Part shown: in pieces, positions 1 through 7,220 of the stretch | Position numbering within the stretch: the first letter of the stretch is position 1 | Layout: every line of letters starts with the position of its first letter | Origin: RGIG7213 sp045657205 | GTDB lineage: Bacteria > Bacillota > Clostridia > Oscillospirales > CAG-272 | Length of the DNA stretch: 15,747 nt | NCBI GenBank assembly: GCA_045657205.1 | Contig: JAZOSS010000098.1 | Coordinates: 1-15,747 of the forward strand | Direction: 5' to 3' | Notes under the pieces: generated by a model | The model's database searches: none | What the model was told of the DNA's origin: nothing | Seen by the model: only the letters and a program-made list of their open reading frames with translations | Program-made: the position numbers and the translations under genes

Positions 1-1331
1 AACGAGACGTCTTTGCGTGCGTTAAAACGTACGGCTGCCAGCAAAACGAAGCGGACAGCGAGATACTTTCGGGAATGGCTGAAGCTATGGGCTACACCCT
101 TACCGAGGACGAGAAAAAAGCGGATCTTATACTTGTAAACACGTGTGCCGTGCGTGAGCATGCGGAGCTTAAAGCTCTTTCGATAACGGGACAGTTCAAG
201 CATCTGAAAGAAAAAAATCAAAATCTTATAATCGGAATATGCGGCTGTATGGTATCCCAACAGCACAGATGCGAAAATATAAAGCACAGCTATCCATACG
301 TCGATTTTCTTTTCGGTACGTCTATGCTTTACAGCATGCCCGAGATGCTTTTCAAAAGGTTAAACGGCGGAAAAAGAGGATTTTATTCCGAATTCGGCGC
401 AGGCAGTCTTGCCGAGGGCTTGCCCGTCAAGCGTGCGTATAAATACAAGGCGTGGGTGTCGGTCATGTACGGCTGTAACAATTTCTGCACGTACTGCATC
501 GTTCCGTACGTACGCGGCAGGGAAAGAAGCCGCCGCCGTGAGGATATCTTAGATGAAATAAAACAGCTTGCCGAAAATGGCTGTCACGAGATAACCCTGC
601 TCGGACAGAACGTAAACTCATACGGCAAGGATATAGAAGAATACAAAGGGCAGTACGATTTTGCATCGCTTCTTTGCGATATTGACAAGATCGAGGGTGA
701 CTTTATCATCCGTTTTATGACATCTCACCCGAAGGATGCAAGCAAAAGACTTATAGACACGCTTGCATCGCTTAAAAAGGCAGCCCCGCACTTTCATTTG
801 CCGCTTCAATCGGGAAGCGATGAGATACTCAAAAGGATGAACCGCCACTATACCGCCGCATCGTATCTTGAACTGCTTTCGTATATGAGAGAAAAAACAC
901 CCGATATCTGCGTTACGAGCGATATAATAACGGGCTTTCCCGGAGAAACGGAGGAGGATTTTGAAAAGACTCTTTCCGTTATAAAAGAAGCAAAATACGA
1001 TATGATATACTCGTTTATATATTCAAAACGGCCCGGCACGCCTGCATCAGAATATGAAGACCAAGTGCCTCAAGACGTCAAAAGCGCACGCTTTTCCCGT
1101 TTGCTTGAGCTTCAGAACAGTATTGCATATGAAAAGAACAAAGCACTCGTCGGTAAGACCTTCCGCGTGCTTTGCGACGGTGTAAGCAAAAACGATCCCG
1201 GTATGTACACAGCACGGACACCCGGCAACAAGCTCGTACACTTTTCGTCGAAAAACGACCTTACGGGCGAATTTGTAAACGTAAAAATAACGTCGGCTGA
1301 AACGTTTGTTTTATTTGCCGAAATAATATAA
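1..1331 (+). CDS. miaB: tRNA-2-methylthio-N6-dimethylallyladenosine synthase MiaB (5' partial)
   Basis: Radical-SAM methylthiotransferase that converts i6A37 to ms2i6A37 in tRNAs reading UNN codons. The reading frame is open from base 3, so the true start lies before the window; about 442 codons are present, nearly full family length. The N-terminal MTTase domain shows all three auxiliary-cluster cysteines: KTYGCQQNEAD (Cys codon at 36-38), NTCAVREHAE and GICGCM. The radical-SAM motif YGCNNFCTYC follows, with Cys codons at 474, 486 and 495. It is followed by VPYVRGRERSR and GQNVNSYG, which favour MiaB over RimO or MtaB. A C-terminal TRAM domain fills roughly the last 60 residues. In many Clostridia miaB precedes mutS; here a lipoprotein gene follows after 23 bases. 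The family call is secure; only the extreme N-terminus is missing. Confidence 0.95.
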   Translation, partial: RDVFACVKTYGCQQNEADSEILSGMAEAMGYTLTEDEKKADLILVNTCAVREHAELKALSITGQFKHLKEKNQNLIIGICGCMVSQQHRCENIKHSYPYVDFLFGTSMLYSMPEMLFKRLNGGKRGFYSEFGAGSLAEGLPVKRAYKYKAWVSVMYGCNNFCTYCIVPYVRGRERSRRREDILDEIKQLAENGCHEITLLGQNVNSYGKDIEEYKGQYDFASLLCDIDKIEGDFIIRFMTSHPKDASKRLIDTLASLKKAAPHFHLPLQSGSDEILKRMNRHYTAASYLELLSYMREKTPDICVTSDIITGFPGETEEDFEKTLSVIKEAKYDMIYSFIYSKRPGTPASEYEDQVPQDVKSARFSRLLELQNSIAYEKNKALVGKTFRVLCDGVSKNDPGMYTARTPGNKLVHFSSKNDLTGEFVNVKITSAETFVLFAEII

Positions 1332-1354
1332 CAGCATAACAAGGAGAAGGACTT

Positions 1355-2974
1355 ATGAAAAAATTTATTTCACTTTTACTTTCAGTAATACTTACTTTGT
1401 CATTTGCCTCATGCGGAGGCGACGGGGAGGTAACCTCATCAAAGGATAAAACGACAAACAAAGAGTCTGCTGTCCAAACCGACGGAGTATCAGAGCAGAT
1501 ACAAACGGAAATAGTTACGGACGAAAACGGTGTAACTTCGATAATCGAAATAACGAAAGCACCGACAGAGGACGAAAAGAACTCCCCCGACGAGGATACC
1601 GACGCATCCGAACAGCCGAAAGATACAGAGGATAAAGACAGATTTGAAGAGGTAACGACTTTCCCGATAGAAGAAAATCCCCTTGACACTCTTGAAGGCG
1701 CGGCACTCATTTACGCCGCATACGACAAAATGAAGGATCTTACAAGCTACGTTTACACATCGACCGTCGAGGAGAAAGCTGACGATGAGTATATGAAAAC
1801 GACCACTCGTGAAACGTATATGAAATCATCCTCGGGCTTGCAGTACGCTCTTGAAGTCGTTTACGACGGTGACGTTTCGGAAGGCATATACTACAAAGAC
1901 GGCTGTGCGTACCAGACTATAGAAAACATTGATCTTAAGCAAAATATGTCCGAAGGCGACTTTTTAAGCTACATCCTCGGTGAAGAAAACACCTCCGAGG
2001 ATTATCTGAAGTCGTTTGAAAGATTTGAAACGTCAAAGGATAAAAACGGTGCGACAGTTACGTTTTTCGGTGTCGATCTTGAACAATTTTCCAAAATTGA
2101 TATAGATTATTTTGAAAGCCTCGGCGGAAAAATAACCGTCGAAAAAGCAGAAGGCTATGTAAAAATTGATAAGGACGGCTACGTTTACGACGAGAGCTTA
2201 ACAATAAGCATAAAAGCAAGTGCAAACGGTGTATCGTATACCTCCACGACGAAGATCACGGGAAAAACAGAAAACGTAAATTCGCTTTCAAAGGTCGATT
2301 TCCCTTCATTTAAAAATTACGAAACGACGACCTGTCTTGAAGGACTTTACCGCCTGACAAAGGCATCGTATGCGTACGATACGCTCCTCAATACGGGTAT
2401 AAAATTTGAAGCGGATTCAAAGATCGTGATAAGCGGTGCGGAAGCTGTTGAAGATATATCGTCAGGCGAGATGTTCTATTACTATAACAACGACGACACG
2501 ATTTCAGTCGGTATGTCAGTTGAAGGAAGCCTCAACGGTGCGCCTATGTCACTTGAATTTGCAAGCGACGGCAAGAACGTTTCAATGAAGCTCAACGAAG
2601 AGGGCTACACGATACCGTATGACGACGAGATAGTCTGGGAAATGCTCACCGAAAGCGTCGAATACACCTTCGGCTACGCTTCCGCAATAGAAGAAATAAC
2701 GGAAACGAAGGAAGCAGGCAAAAGAACGTTCGAATATACGATATCGGATGAAGCCATCTATTATCTTTTCGATAAGGTGAATTCCTGTATTGAAAACGAG
2801 ATGATGGTTGAAGACGTGAAAAAAGTGGACGTCAAGACGTTTGAAGGCGTATCGGTAATAGATAAATACGACGAGCTCGTATCCTTTACAACCACCGCTG
2901 AATTTACTATCACACTTAAAAACGGCAGCGTCTACAACGTACAGTACGACGTATCGGTTACGATAATAAACTGA
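1355..2974 (+). CDS. Large secreted lipoprotein of unknown function, probably two tandem LolA/LppX-like domains
   Basis: 539 residues, start set by AAGGAG at 1341-1346. A Lys-rich, hydrophobic signal peptide ends in a lipobox with Cys20 (F-A-S-C; Phe at -3 is non-consensus), so it is likely diacylated and held on the outer face of the membrane. Residues about 21-110 are an acidic, Thr-rich low-complexity stalk. The remainder is rich in alternating beta-strand patterns and seems to contain two similar halves. Each begins with a helix-like segment (ALIYAAYDKMKDLTSYVY; GLYRLTKASYAYDTLL) and ends with a Ser/Thr-rich strand pair after an aspartate-lysine motif (DKDGYVYDES; DKYDELVSFT). This resembles clostridial lipoproteins with LolA/LppX/DUF6612-like folds, but I do not recognise the exact family and cannot name a ligand. 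It lies 23 bases after miaB and 20 bases before the next start, so it is probably co-transcribed. Confidence 0.85.
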   Translation: MKKFISLLLSVILTLSFASCGGDGEVTSSKDKTTNKESAVQTDGVSEQIQTEIVTDENGVTSIIEITKAPTEDEKNSPDEDTDASEQPKDTEDKDRFEEVTTFPIEENPLDTLEGAALIYAAYDKMKDLTSYVYTSTVEEKADDEYMKTTTRETYMKSSSGLQYALEVVYDGDVSEGIYYKDGCAYQTIENIDLKQNMSEGDFLSYILGEENTSEDYLKSFERFETSKDKNGATVTFFGVDLEQFSKIDIDYFESLGGKITVEKAEGYVKIDKDGYVYDESLTISIKASANGVSYTSTTKITGKTENVNSLSKVDFPSFKNYETTTCLEGLYRLTKASYAYDTLLNTGIKFEADSKIVISGAEAVEDISSGEMFYYYNNDDTISVGMSVEGSLNGAPMSLEFASDGKNVSMKLNEEGYTIPYDDEIVWEMLTESVEYTFGYASAIEEITETKEAGKRTFEYTISDEAIYYLFDKVNSCIENEMMVEDVKKVDVKTFEGVSVIDKYDELVSFTTTAEFTITLKNGSVYNVQYDVSVTIIN

Positions 2975-2994
2975 CGGATATTTCGGAGAGCTTG

Positions 2995-3606
2995 ATGGAA
3001 AAAGCAATATTTGTTATACTGACGCATACAAATACTTCGATGGGCGGTCTTTCAAGGCTGTTTTCAAAGGGGTATTACAATCACGCTTCCATAGCCTTTA
3101 CGGACAGTCTTTCAAAAATGTACTCGTTTTCGAGATATTACGTAAATACTCCGCTTGCAGGCGGCTTCGTCGTTGAAAAGCCCGAAAGGTATCTTTCAAG
3201 CGAAGAACCGACGCCGATGAAGCTTTATATGCTTCCCGCCGACGACGGTGACTATAAGGCGATAAGACGGAAATTGAAAACGTTTATTGACACGAAAGAT
3301 GAAAAAATATATAATACCTACGGAGATTGGGCATCATCCTTCGGCAAGAAGAAAAAAATAAAGGATGCGTACACAAGCGTTGAGTTTGTATCGGAATTAC
3401 TCGATATAAAGGACGTAAACACGGTGAGCGAGCTTGAAAAAGTGCTTGAGCATTACCGTATCTACACGGGAACGATGGAAAAATATCTCCACGGGGAATA
3501 TGAATGTGACGCCGAATATTACGAACGCCAAAGCTTTGGCAAGGTAATATACGGTACGGCAAGCCATTACGCAAGGCTTACGAAAAGAGCCTTGTTTGAT
3601 AAATGA
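2995..3606 (+). CDS. NlpC/P60-like (permuted papain fold) protein with Ser at the expected catalytic Cys
   Basis: 203 residues from ATG 2995. A TTG codon just before it (2992) is possible, but GGAG at 2985-2988 sits 6 bases from the ATG, so I chose the ATG. The protein has no signal peptide. It resembles a family of small Firmicutes proteins with a YiiX/NlpC-P60-like permuted papain fold: an N-terminal beta-strand, then YYNHASIAF with the likely catalytic His30, then a Tyr-Ser-Phe segment, then a helix that normally carries a C-S-E-F-V motif. Here the corresponding segment reads YTSVEFVSELL, so the Cys position is Ser128 (AGC at 3376-3378, one base from TGC). Members are thought to be cysteine hydrolases or acyl/peptidyl-bond enzymes, though substrates are largely unknown. 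The gene sits between a lipoprotein and cell-wall precursor genes. Family assignment is by eye; activity is doubtful. Confidence 0.7.
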   Translation: MEKAIFVILTHTNTSMGGLSRLFSKGYYNHASIAFTDSLSKMYSFSRYYVNTPLAGGFVVEKPERYLSSEEPTPMKLYMLPADDGDYKAIRRKLKTFIDTKDEKIYNTYGDWASSFGKKKKIKDAYTSVEFVSELLDIKDVNTVSELEKVLEHYRIYTGTMEKYLHGEYECDAEYYERQSFGKVIYGTASHYARLTKRALFDK

Positions 3607-3608
3607 TA

Positions 3609-3616
3609 AAAGGAGA
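3609..3616 (+). promoter_or_regulatory. Ribosome binding site that decides the start of the beta-helix gene
   Basis: AAAGGAGA lies directly downstream of the previous stop codon (3604-3606) and 4 bases before ATG 3621. An earlier in-frame ATG at 3603 overlaps that stop as ATGA, but has only weak purine-rich sequence before it and would translate through this site. The start at 3621 is therefore preferred. Confidence 0.7.
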
Positions 3617-3620
3617 ATTT

Positions 3621-4286
3621 ATGTTTAAAACAGAAGAATTGTTCGATCTGTCACACACTGCGGCAGCACAGTTTCTTTCGGGCTTTGAGTATCCTTATGA
3701 GGCTTTACCTCATATAAAAGACTATATAAAATCGCTTATTATGACTTTGCCCGAGGATGAATTTTATTCACCTTGTGAAGGAGTTATGATATCGAAAAAG
3801 GCGACAGTCGCACCCACGGCGTGCATAAACGGCCCTGCGGTCATCCTCGAAGGGGCTGAGATCCGCCACTGCGCTTATATAAGAGGTGCGGTGCTCGTCG
3901 GCAAAAACTGCGTTGTCGGAAATTCGACGGAGCTTAAAAACTGCATACTTTTCGACAAAACGGCAGTTCCCCACTTCAATTACGTGGGAGATTCGATACT
4001 CGGATACTGTTCACACCTCGGCGCAGGTGCGGTAATATCAAACGTAAAGAGCGATAAAACGAATATCGTCGTAAAAGATGGCGATACGCGTATCGAAACG
4101 GGACTCCGCAAGTTCGGTGCTATGGTCGGTGACTTCGTTGAAGTCGGCTGTAACAGCGTGCTTAATCCCGGTACGGTGATAGGACGGAATTCGACAGTAT
4201 ACCCCGGAAGCCGTGTGCGCGGTGTAATTCCCGAGGAATGTATTTGCAAAAGCGGAAAAATCGTAATCATTAAAAAAACAAAATAA
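3621..4286 (+). CDS. Free-standing left-handed beta-helix protein, GlmU acetyltransferase-domain-like
   Basis: 221 residues from the preferred start ATG 3621 (227 from 3603). After an N-terminal region of about 50 residues, the rest is a hexapeptide-repeat left-handed beta-helix. Isoleucine/valine-start hexads are seen in KKATVAPTACINGPAVI, GAEIRHCAYIRGAVLVG, KNCVVGNSTELKNCILF, HFNYVGDSILGYCSHLGAGA, VEVGCNSVLNPGTVIGRN and STVYPGSRVRGVIP. The nearest relatives known to me are clostridial proteins often labelled UDP-N-acetylglucosamine pyrophosphorylase. The sequence resembles the GlmU acetyltransferase half but has no nucleotidyltransferase domain, since the N-terminus is far too short and lacks a GxGTRM motif. 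It probably acylates a sugar phosphate or nucleotide sugar. It lies 20 bases upstream of glmM, whose product glucosamine-1-phosphate is the substrate of GlmU acetylation, which fits a role in UDP-GlcNAc synthesis. Substrate is inferred, not shown. Confidence 0.85.
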   Translation: MFKTEELFDLSHTAAAQFLSGFEYPYEALPHIKDYIKSLIMTLPEDEFYSPCEGVMISKKATVAPTACINGPAVILEGAEIRHCAYIRGAVLVGKNCVVGNSTELKNCILFDKTAVPHFNYVGDSILGYCSHLGAGAVISNVKSDKTNIVVKDGDTRIETGLRKFGAMVGDFVEVGCNSVLNPGTVIGRNSTVYPGSRVRGVIPEECICKSGKIVIIKKTK

Positions 4287-4306
4287 TATAGTGAGAGGTT
4301 CTTATT

Positions 4307-5665
4307 ATGGGACGTTTATTCGGAACAGACGGCGTACGCGGAATAGCTAACAGAGAGCTTACGTGTGAGCTTGCGCTCAATATAGGCAGAGCAGCAGCAT
4401 CGGTATTATCAAACGGAACGAGAAGAAGACCGGTTTTCGTAATCGGAAGTGATACGAGAATGTCATCCGATATGCTCAGCTGTGCTGTTGCTGCAGGACT
4501 TTGCTCCTACGGCGCAGACGTTATAAATCTCGGTGTCGTACCGACGCCTGCTGTGGCATATCTTGTCGGAAAATACAAAGCGGATGCGGGAGTTATGATA
4601 TCCGCATCGCACAACCCCGCTGAATTCAACGGAATAAAGCTGTTTTCGGGCGACGGCTACAAATTGCCCGATATGATAGAGGAGCAGATAGAATCGCTCG
4701 TTCTTGATAAAGAAGAAGACGATCTTCCCGCACTTCCCGAAGGCGGCGAGGTCGGTAAGCTTTACAGCGGATATAACGCGGTAAAGGACTACGTGGACCA
4801 CGTAAAATCATCCGTACCTAACTCACTTGACGGACTTAAAATAGCCGTTGACTGCGCTAACGGTTCGGCATCTATGACGGCTGAAAAGCTCCTTACATCC
4901 CTCGGTGCGGAGTGTATATTCTTGTCAAATACACCCGACGGCGAAAACATAAACAGAGATTGCGGCTCGACTCATATAGAAGCACTTGCAAAGTGCGTTA
5001 AGGAAAACGGACTTGACGCAGGCGTTGCCTTCGACGGCGATGCTGACAGATGCCTTTGCGTTGACGAAAACGGAAATCTCGTTGACGGCGATATGATAAT
5101 GGCAATATGTGCAGTTGACCTTTCACAAAGAGGAAAGCTCAATAAAAATACGGTCGTCGGCACGGTTATGACGAACTTCGGCTTCGGTAAGTTCTGCGAG
5201 GCTAACGGCTTGCGCTTCGTTTCAACGAAGGTCGGTGACAGATTCGTGCTTGAAGAAATGCTCCTTGAAGAGTACGACTTCGGCGGCGAACAGTCGGGAC
5301 ATATCATATTCCGTGACTTTGCAACGACGGGCGACGGACAGCTCACGGCAGTACAGCTTCTTTCTCATATGAAGAGAAGCGGCAAAAAGCTCTCCGAGCT
5401 TGCAAGCGTTATGACGAAATATCCTCAGGTCATGATAAACATAAAGATAACGGCAGAAGGAAAGCTTCAGTTCTATACGAACAGAGAAGTCAAAAAGTCG
5501 ATAGAGGAAGCAAAGGCAACGCTCGGCAAAACGGGCAGAGTCGTTATCCGTCCTTCCGGTACGGAACCCCTTATCCGTGTAATGGCAGAGGGCGAAAGCG
5601 AAGAGCTTATCTCCGAGGTAGCCACAAAAGTCGCAAACACGATAAAAGAACAGCTTTGCAAATAA
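4307..5665 (+). CDS. glmM: Phosphoglucosamine mutase GlmM
   Basis: 452 residues, the normal length for the family. It interconverts glucosamine-6-phosphate and glucosamine-1-phosphate in the cytoplasm on the way to UDP-GlcNAc and peptidoglycan. The N-terminus GRLFGTDGVRG is typical. The phosphoserine loop ISASHNPAEFNGIK puts the catalytic Ser at residue 101. The metal-binding loop DGDADR supplies Asp243, Asp245 and Asp247, and the sugar-specificity loop is GGEQSGH. The phosphate-binding loop RPSGTEPLIR is at 415-424. The start has a GAGAGG site about 9 bases upstream. In many Firmicutes glmM follows cdaA and cdaR, the diadenylate cyclase pair; here it follows the beta-helix gene instead. It ends 13 bases before a strong terminator, so it closes the left operon. 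Confidence 0.97.
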   Translation: MGRLFGTDGVRGIANRELTCELALNIGRAAASVLSNGTRRRPVFVIGSDTRMSSDMLSCAVAAGLCSYGADVINLGVVPTPAVAYLVGKYKADAGVMISASHNPAEFNGIKLFSGDGYKLPDMIEEQIESLVLDKEEDDLPALPEGGEVGKLYSGYNAVKDYVDHVKSSVPNSLDGLKIAVDCANGSASMTAEKLLTSLGAECIFLSNTPDGENINRDCGSTHIEALAKCVKENGLDAGVAFDGDADRCLCVDENGNLVDGDMIMAICAVDLSQRGKLNKNTVVGTVMTNFGFGKFCEANGLRFVSTKVGDRFVLEEMLLEEYDFGGEQSGHIIFRDFATTGDGQLTAVQLLSHMKRSGKKLSELASVMTKYPQVMINIKITAEGKLQFYTNREVKKSIEEAKATLGKTGRVVIRPSGTEPLIRVMAEGESEELISEVATKVANTIKEQLCK

Positions 5666-5678
5666 AATTACATAATTC

Positions 5679-5711
5679 AAAGGCGCACGTTCAAAAGTGC
5701 GCCTTTTGCTT
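5679..5711 (+). terminator. Intrinsic terminator after glmM
   Basis: A perfect 10-bp stem pairs 5679-5688 (AAAGGCGCAC) with 5697-5706 (GTGCGCCTTT) around an 8-base loop. It is followed by the T-rich tail TTTTGCTTT. It lies just after the glmM stop and marks the end of the left transcription unit. Confidence 0.9.
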
Positions 5712-5930
5712 TAGAAGATGCGTACAACGTACGGCGTGACAAAAATGAGATAAGAGATAATAACTGTAGGGACCGGCGTCCCCGACGGTCCGTGTCAGAT
5801 ATGCGGTCGTATTTAAATCACTCTGTTCGCTGTAGGCGAATAGAATATCACGCCGACGAAGTCGTCATATTACCTAACGGATAAAAAGTAACGTAGGGCA
5901 AAGGCTTAGGCTGTCGAGCAAAGCGAGACT

Positions 5931-5988
5931 GAGGGAGAATGCGTAACGATAAAATTCAGTAAAATGATATCGTAACGCAGGCTCCTTC
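5931..5988. repeat. Imperfect inverted repeat (20-base arms, 16 matches)
   Basis: The arm 5931-5950 (GAGGGAGAATGCGTAACGAT) and the reverse complement of 5969-5988 agree at 16 of 20 positions, with an AT-rich 18-base centre. The arm boundaries coincide with the GAGGGAG and GGCTCCTTC words typical of clostridial interspersed repeats. It could be an RNA hairpin or the core of a MITE-like element. No target-site duplication was recognised. Confidence 0.6.
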
Positions 5989-5989
5989 C

Positions 5990-6011
5990 GTAGTTGTGTA
6001 AGCACAACTAC
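5990..6011. repeat. Perfect 9-bp hairpin
   Basis: GTAGTTGTG (5990-5998) and CACAACTAC (6003-6011) form a perfect stem around the tetraloop TAAG. No T-run follows on either strand, so it is not an obvious terminator. It directly abuts the larger inverted repeat. Confidence 0.7.
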
Positions 6012-6039
6012 ATCACCTCTCCTCTCGGAGGAAGCAAAT

Positions 6040-6067
6040 TAAAAGAGCCTCATACGAAGCTCTTTTA
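6040..6067 (-). terminator. Intrinsic terminator of the LRR lipoprotein gene (possibly bidirectional)
   Basis: TAAAAGAGC (6040-6048) pairs perfectly with GCTCTTTTA (6059-6067) around a 10-base loop. On the minus strand the stem is followed by TTTTAATTT and begins 5 bases after the stop codon at 6072. A-rich and T-rich flanks on both sides would let it work in either direction. Confidence 0.85.
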
Positions 6068-6071
6068 TTAT

Positions 6072-6953
6072 TTATGCACCGAATTTTACTGTATATTTAC
6101 CGGTATTATTGTCCCAATCTATTCCCTTAGTTATTTGATTCCACTGTGCTTCGTTACCGCTGAAATTTATCGTTTGAAGTTTTAAACAGCGGGAAAATGC
6201 ATATTCACCTATACTTGTAACACCGGCAGGTATCGTTATTTGTGTAAGACCGTCGCAGTAGGAAAATGCTTGTTTACCTATACTTGTAACACCGTTCGGT
6301 ATCGTTATTTGTGTAAGGCCGTCGCAGCTGTCAAATGCATAGTTACCTATACTTGTAACACCGGCAGGTATCGTTATTTGTATAAGGCTTTCGCAGTTGT
6401 AAAATGCTTTTTCACCTATACTTGAAACACTGTCCGGTATCGTTATTTGTGTAAAATCGCAGTCGTAAAATGCATCGCTGCTTATTTTTGTTACACCGTT
6501 TTTGATTACGACTTTATTGATATTTTCTTTTTCTCCGTACCATGGAGCATAATTGCTATAACTATCATAATCCTTCATAGCGGAGTCGTTGATTATCGTA
6601 AGCGTGCCGTTTTTAAGCGACCATCCTTGTGCGATCTCATCGCTTGTAAACGATGAATTATCAATAACTTCATCGTCTTTTGCATCCGTCACGGCATCCG
6701 TCACGGCGTCTGTGGCGGGTTTCGTTTCAGCGATTGCTGTTTCGGCGTCGGGAATATATGTAGTATCACCTGCGGAATCTTTTCCCGTTTCACGGTCTTT
6801 GTCCTTGTCTTTTTTGTCGTCGTCATCGTCGTCGTCTTTTTCTTCGACTCTTTTGTCATCGTCATCCGAGCAGGTGGTTACGAAAACCGCCGAGGTTGAC
6901 AAAACGAGTGCGAGTGCTATTGCGCCTATTTTTTTGATGCTGTCCTTTTTCAT
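6072..6953 (-). CDS. BspA-like leucine-rich-repeat surface lipoprotein
   Basis: 293 residues on the minus strand, with an AAGGAG site a few bases before the ATG. The N-terminal signal ends at V-T-T-C with Cys28. Thr at -1 is unusual for a lipobox, so lipidation is likely but not certain. Next is a very acidic low-complexity stalk (about residues 29-95) with a run of seven aspartates and repeated TDAV units. A short SLKNGTLTI segment introduces the repeat domain (about residues 120-270). This holds five or so LRR_5/BspA-type repeats of 23 residues, for example ITIPAGVTSIGNYAFDSCDGL. A non-repeat cap ends in YTVKFGA. Such proteins are surface-exposed binding or adhesion proteins in gut bacteria; the ligand here is unknown. 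The gene stands alone between two + strand transcription units and has its own terminator. Confidence 0.9.
   Translation of the reverse strand: MKKDSIKKIGAIALALVLSTSAVFVTTCSDDDDKRVEEKDDDDDDDKKDKDKDRETGKDSAGDTTYIPDAETAIAETKPATDAVTDAVTDAKDDEVIDNSSFTSDEIAQGWSLKNGTLTIINDSAMKDYDSYSNYAPWYGEKENINKVVIKNGVTKISSDAFYDCDFTQITIPDSVSSIGEKAFYNCESLIQITIPAGVTSIGNYAFDSCDGLTQITIPNGVTSIGKQAFSYCDGLTQITIPAGVTSIGEYAFSRCLKLQTINFSGNEAQWNQITKGIDWDNNTGKYTVKFGA
6207..6482 (-). repeat. Tandem 69-base coding repeats within the LRR gene
   Basis: The word ACCTATACTTG recurs at 6207, 6276, 6345 and 6414, exactly 69 bases (23 codons) apart. Long identical stretches run between copies, including GGTATCGTTATTTGT. The fifth, more diverged unit is three bases shorter. 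Near-identity at DNA level, including synonymous positions, points to recent tandem duplication or ongoing recombination among units. Confidence 0.9.
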
Positions 6954-6989
6954 AGATATTTCTCCTTAAAATAGTAAGTATATACCTAT

Positions 6990-6998
6990 ATAATACCA
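6990..6998 (-). promoter_or_regulatory. Possible extended -10 promoter element for the LRR lipoprotein gene
   Basis: Reading the minus strand, TGGTATTAT is an extended -10 element about 37-45 bases upstream of the start codon. No good -35 hexamer sits 17 bases further up, so the assignment is tentative. The remaining 6999-7159 stretch is AT-rich, with only a small TCTCC/GGAGA hairpin (7081-7095). No gene was seen there. Confidence 0.35.
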
Positions 6999-7159
6999 CC
7001 ATTATTCCGTTACCGTGTATAAAAAATGTAAACAATTGTGATATTTTTTAAAAAAACGTAAAGATCCCGCGTGTTCGCGCTCTCCATCTCGGAGAAATAC
7101 CAAATGAGGAATGCAAGGCGGGGTACGGCTTGGTGAGGGTGTGAATTTTTTTAATACGC

Positions 7160-7187
7160 TTGACTTTTTTACATTGTTTGCTATAAT
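7160..7187 (+). promoter_or_regulatory. Sigma-A-type promoter of the CBM9-like protein gene
   Basis: TTGACT (7160-7165) and a perfect TATAAT (7182-7187) are separated by 16 bases. The start codon is 33 bases after the -10, with GGGAGG at 7211-7216 as ribosome binding site. This is the best promoter in the window. Confidence 0.85.
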
Positions 7188-7220
7188 ATATAATGTAATA
7201 ATTTATTTTCGGGAGGAAAT

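Larger units (their letters stand above)
5712..6039. other. Non-coding intergenic stretch, rich in small hairpins, resembling degenerate interspersed repeats
   Basis: No credible gene was seen in these roughly 330 bases. The stretch is a chain of short inverted repeats. GGACCG (5770-5775) pairs with CGGTCC (5786-5791). TTCGC and GCGAA flank TGTAG near 5825-5839, and GACGA and TCGTC face each other near 5857-5868. A larger imperfect hairpin lies at 5931-5988 and a perfect one at 5990-6011. Phrases such as GTAGGGACCGGCGTCCCC and CGAGACTGAGGGAG recall short repeats that recur between genes in gut Clostridia genomes. That is from memory and was not searched. Most likely it is one or more decayed non-autonomous repeats. 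Confidence 0.6.

Noticed and set aside
1261..1710. 149-codon minus-strand open frame rich in Ser and Val
   Set aside because: It lies antisense to the end of miaB and the start of the lipoprotein gene, and its Ser-rich composition is the shadow of the Asp/Glu/Thr-rich stalk on the other strand.
5222..5680. 152-codon minus-strand open frame
   Set aside because: Antisense to the conserved C-terminal half of glmM, with no recognisable domain, and it would run through the left edge of the terminator.
6207..6482. Regularly spaced direct repeats that could suggest a CRISPR array
   Set aside because: Copies are 69 bases apart without unique spacers, and the unit is a multiple of three that encodes LRR_5 repeats in a lipoprotein.
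6240..6656. Repeated + strand open frames rich in Cys, Thr and Tyr
   Set aside because: They are mirror readings of the 69-base LRR coding repeats on the minus strand and have no starts with ribosome sites.
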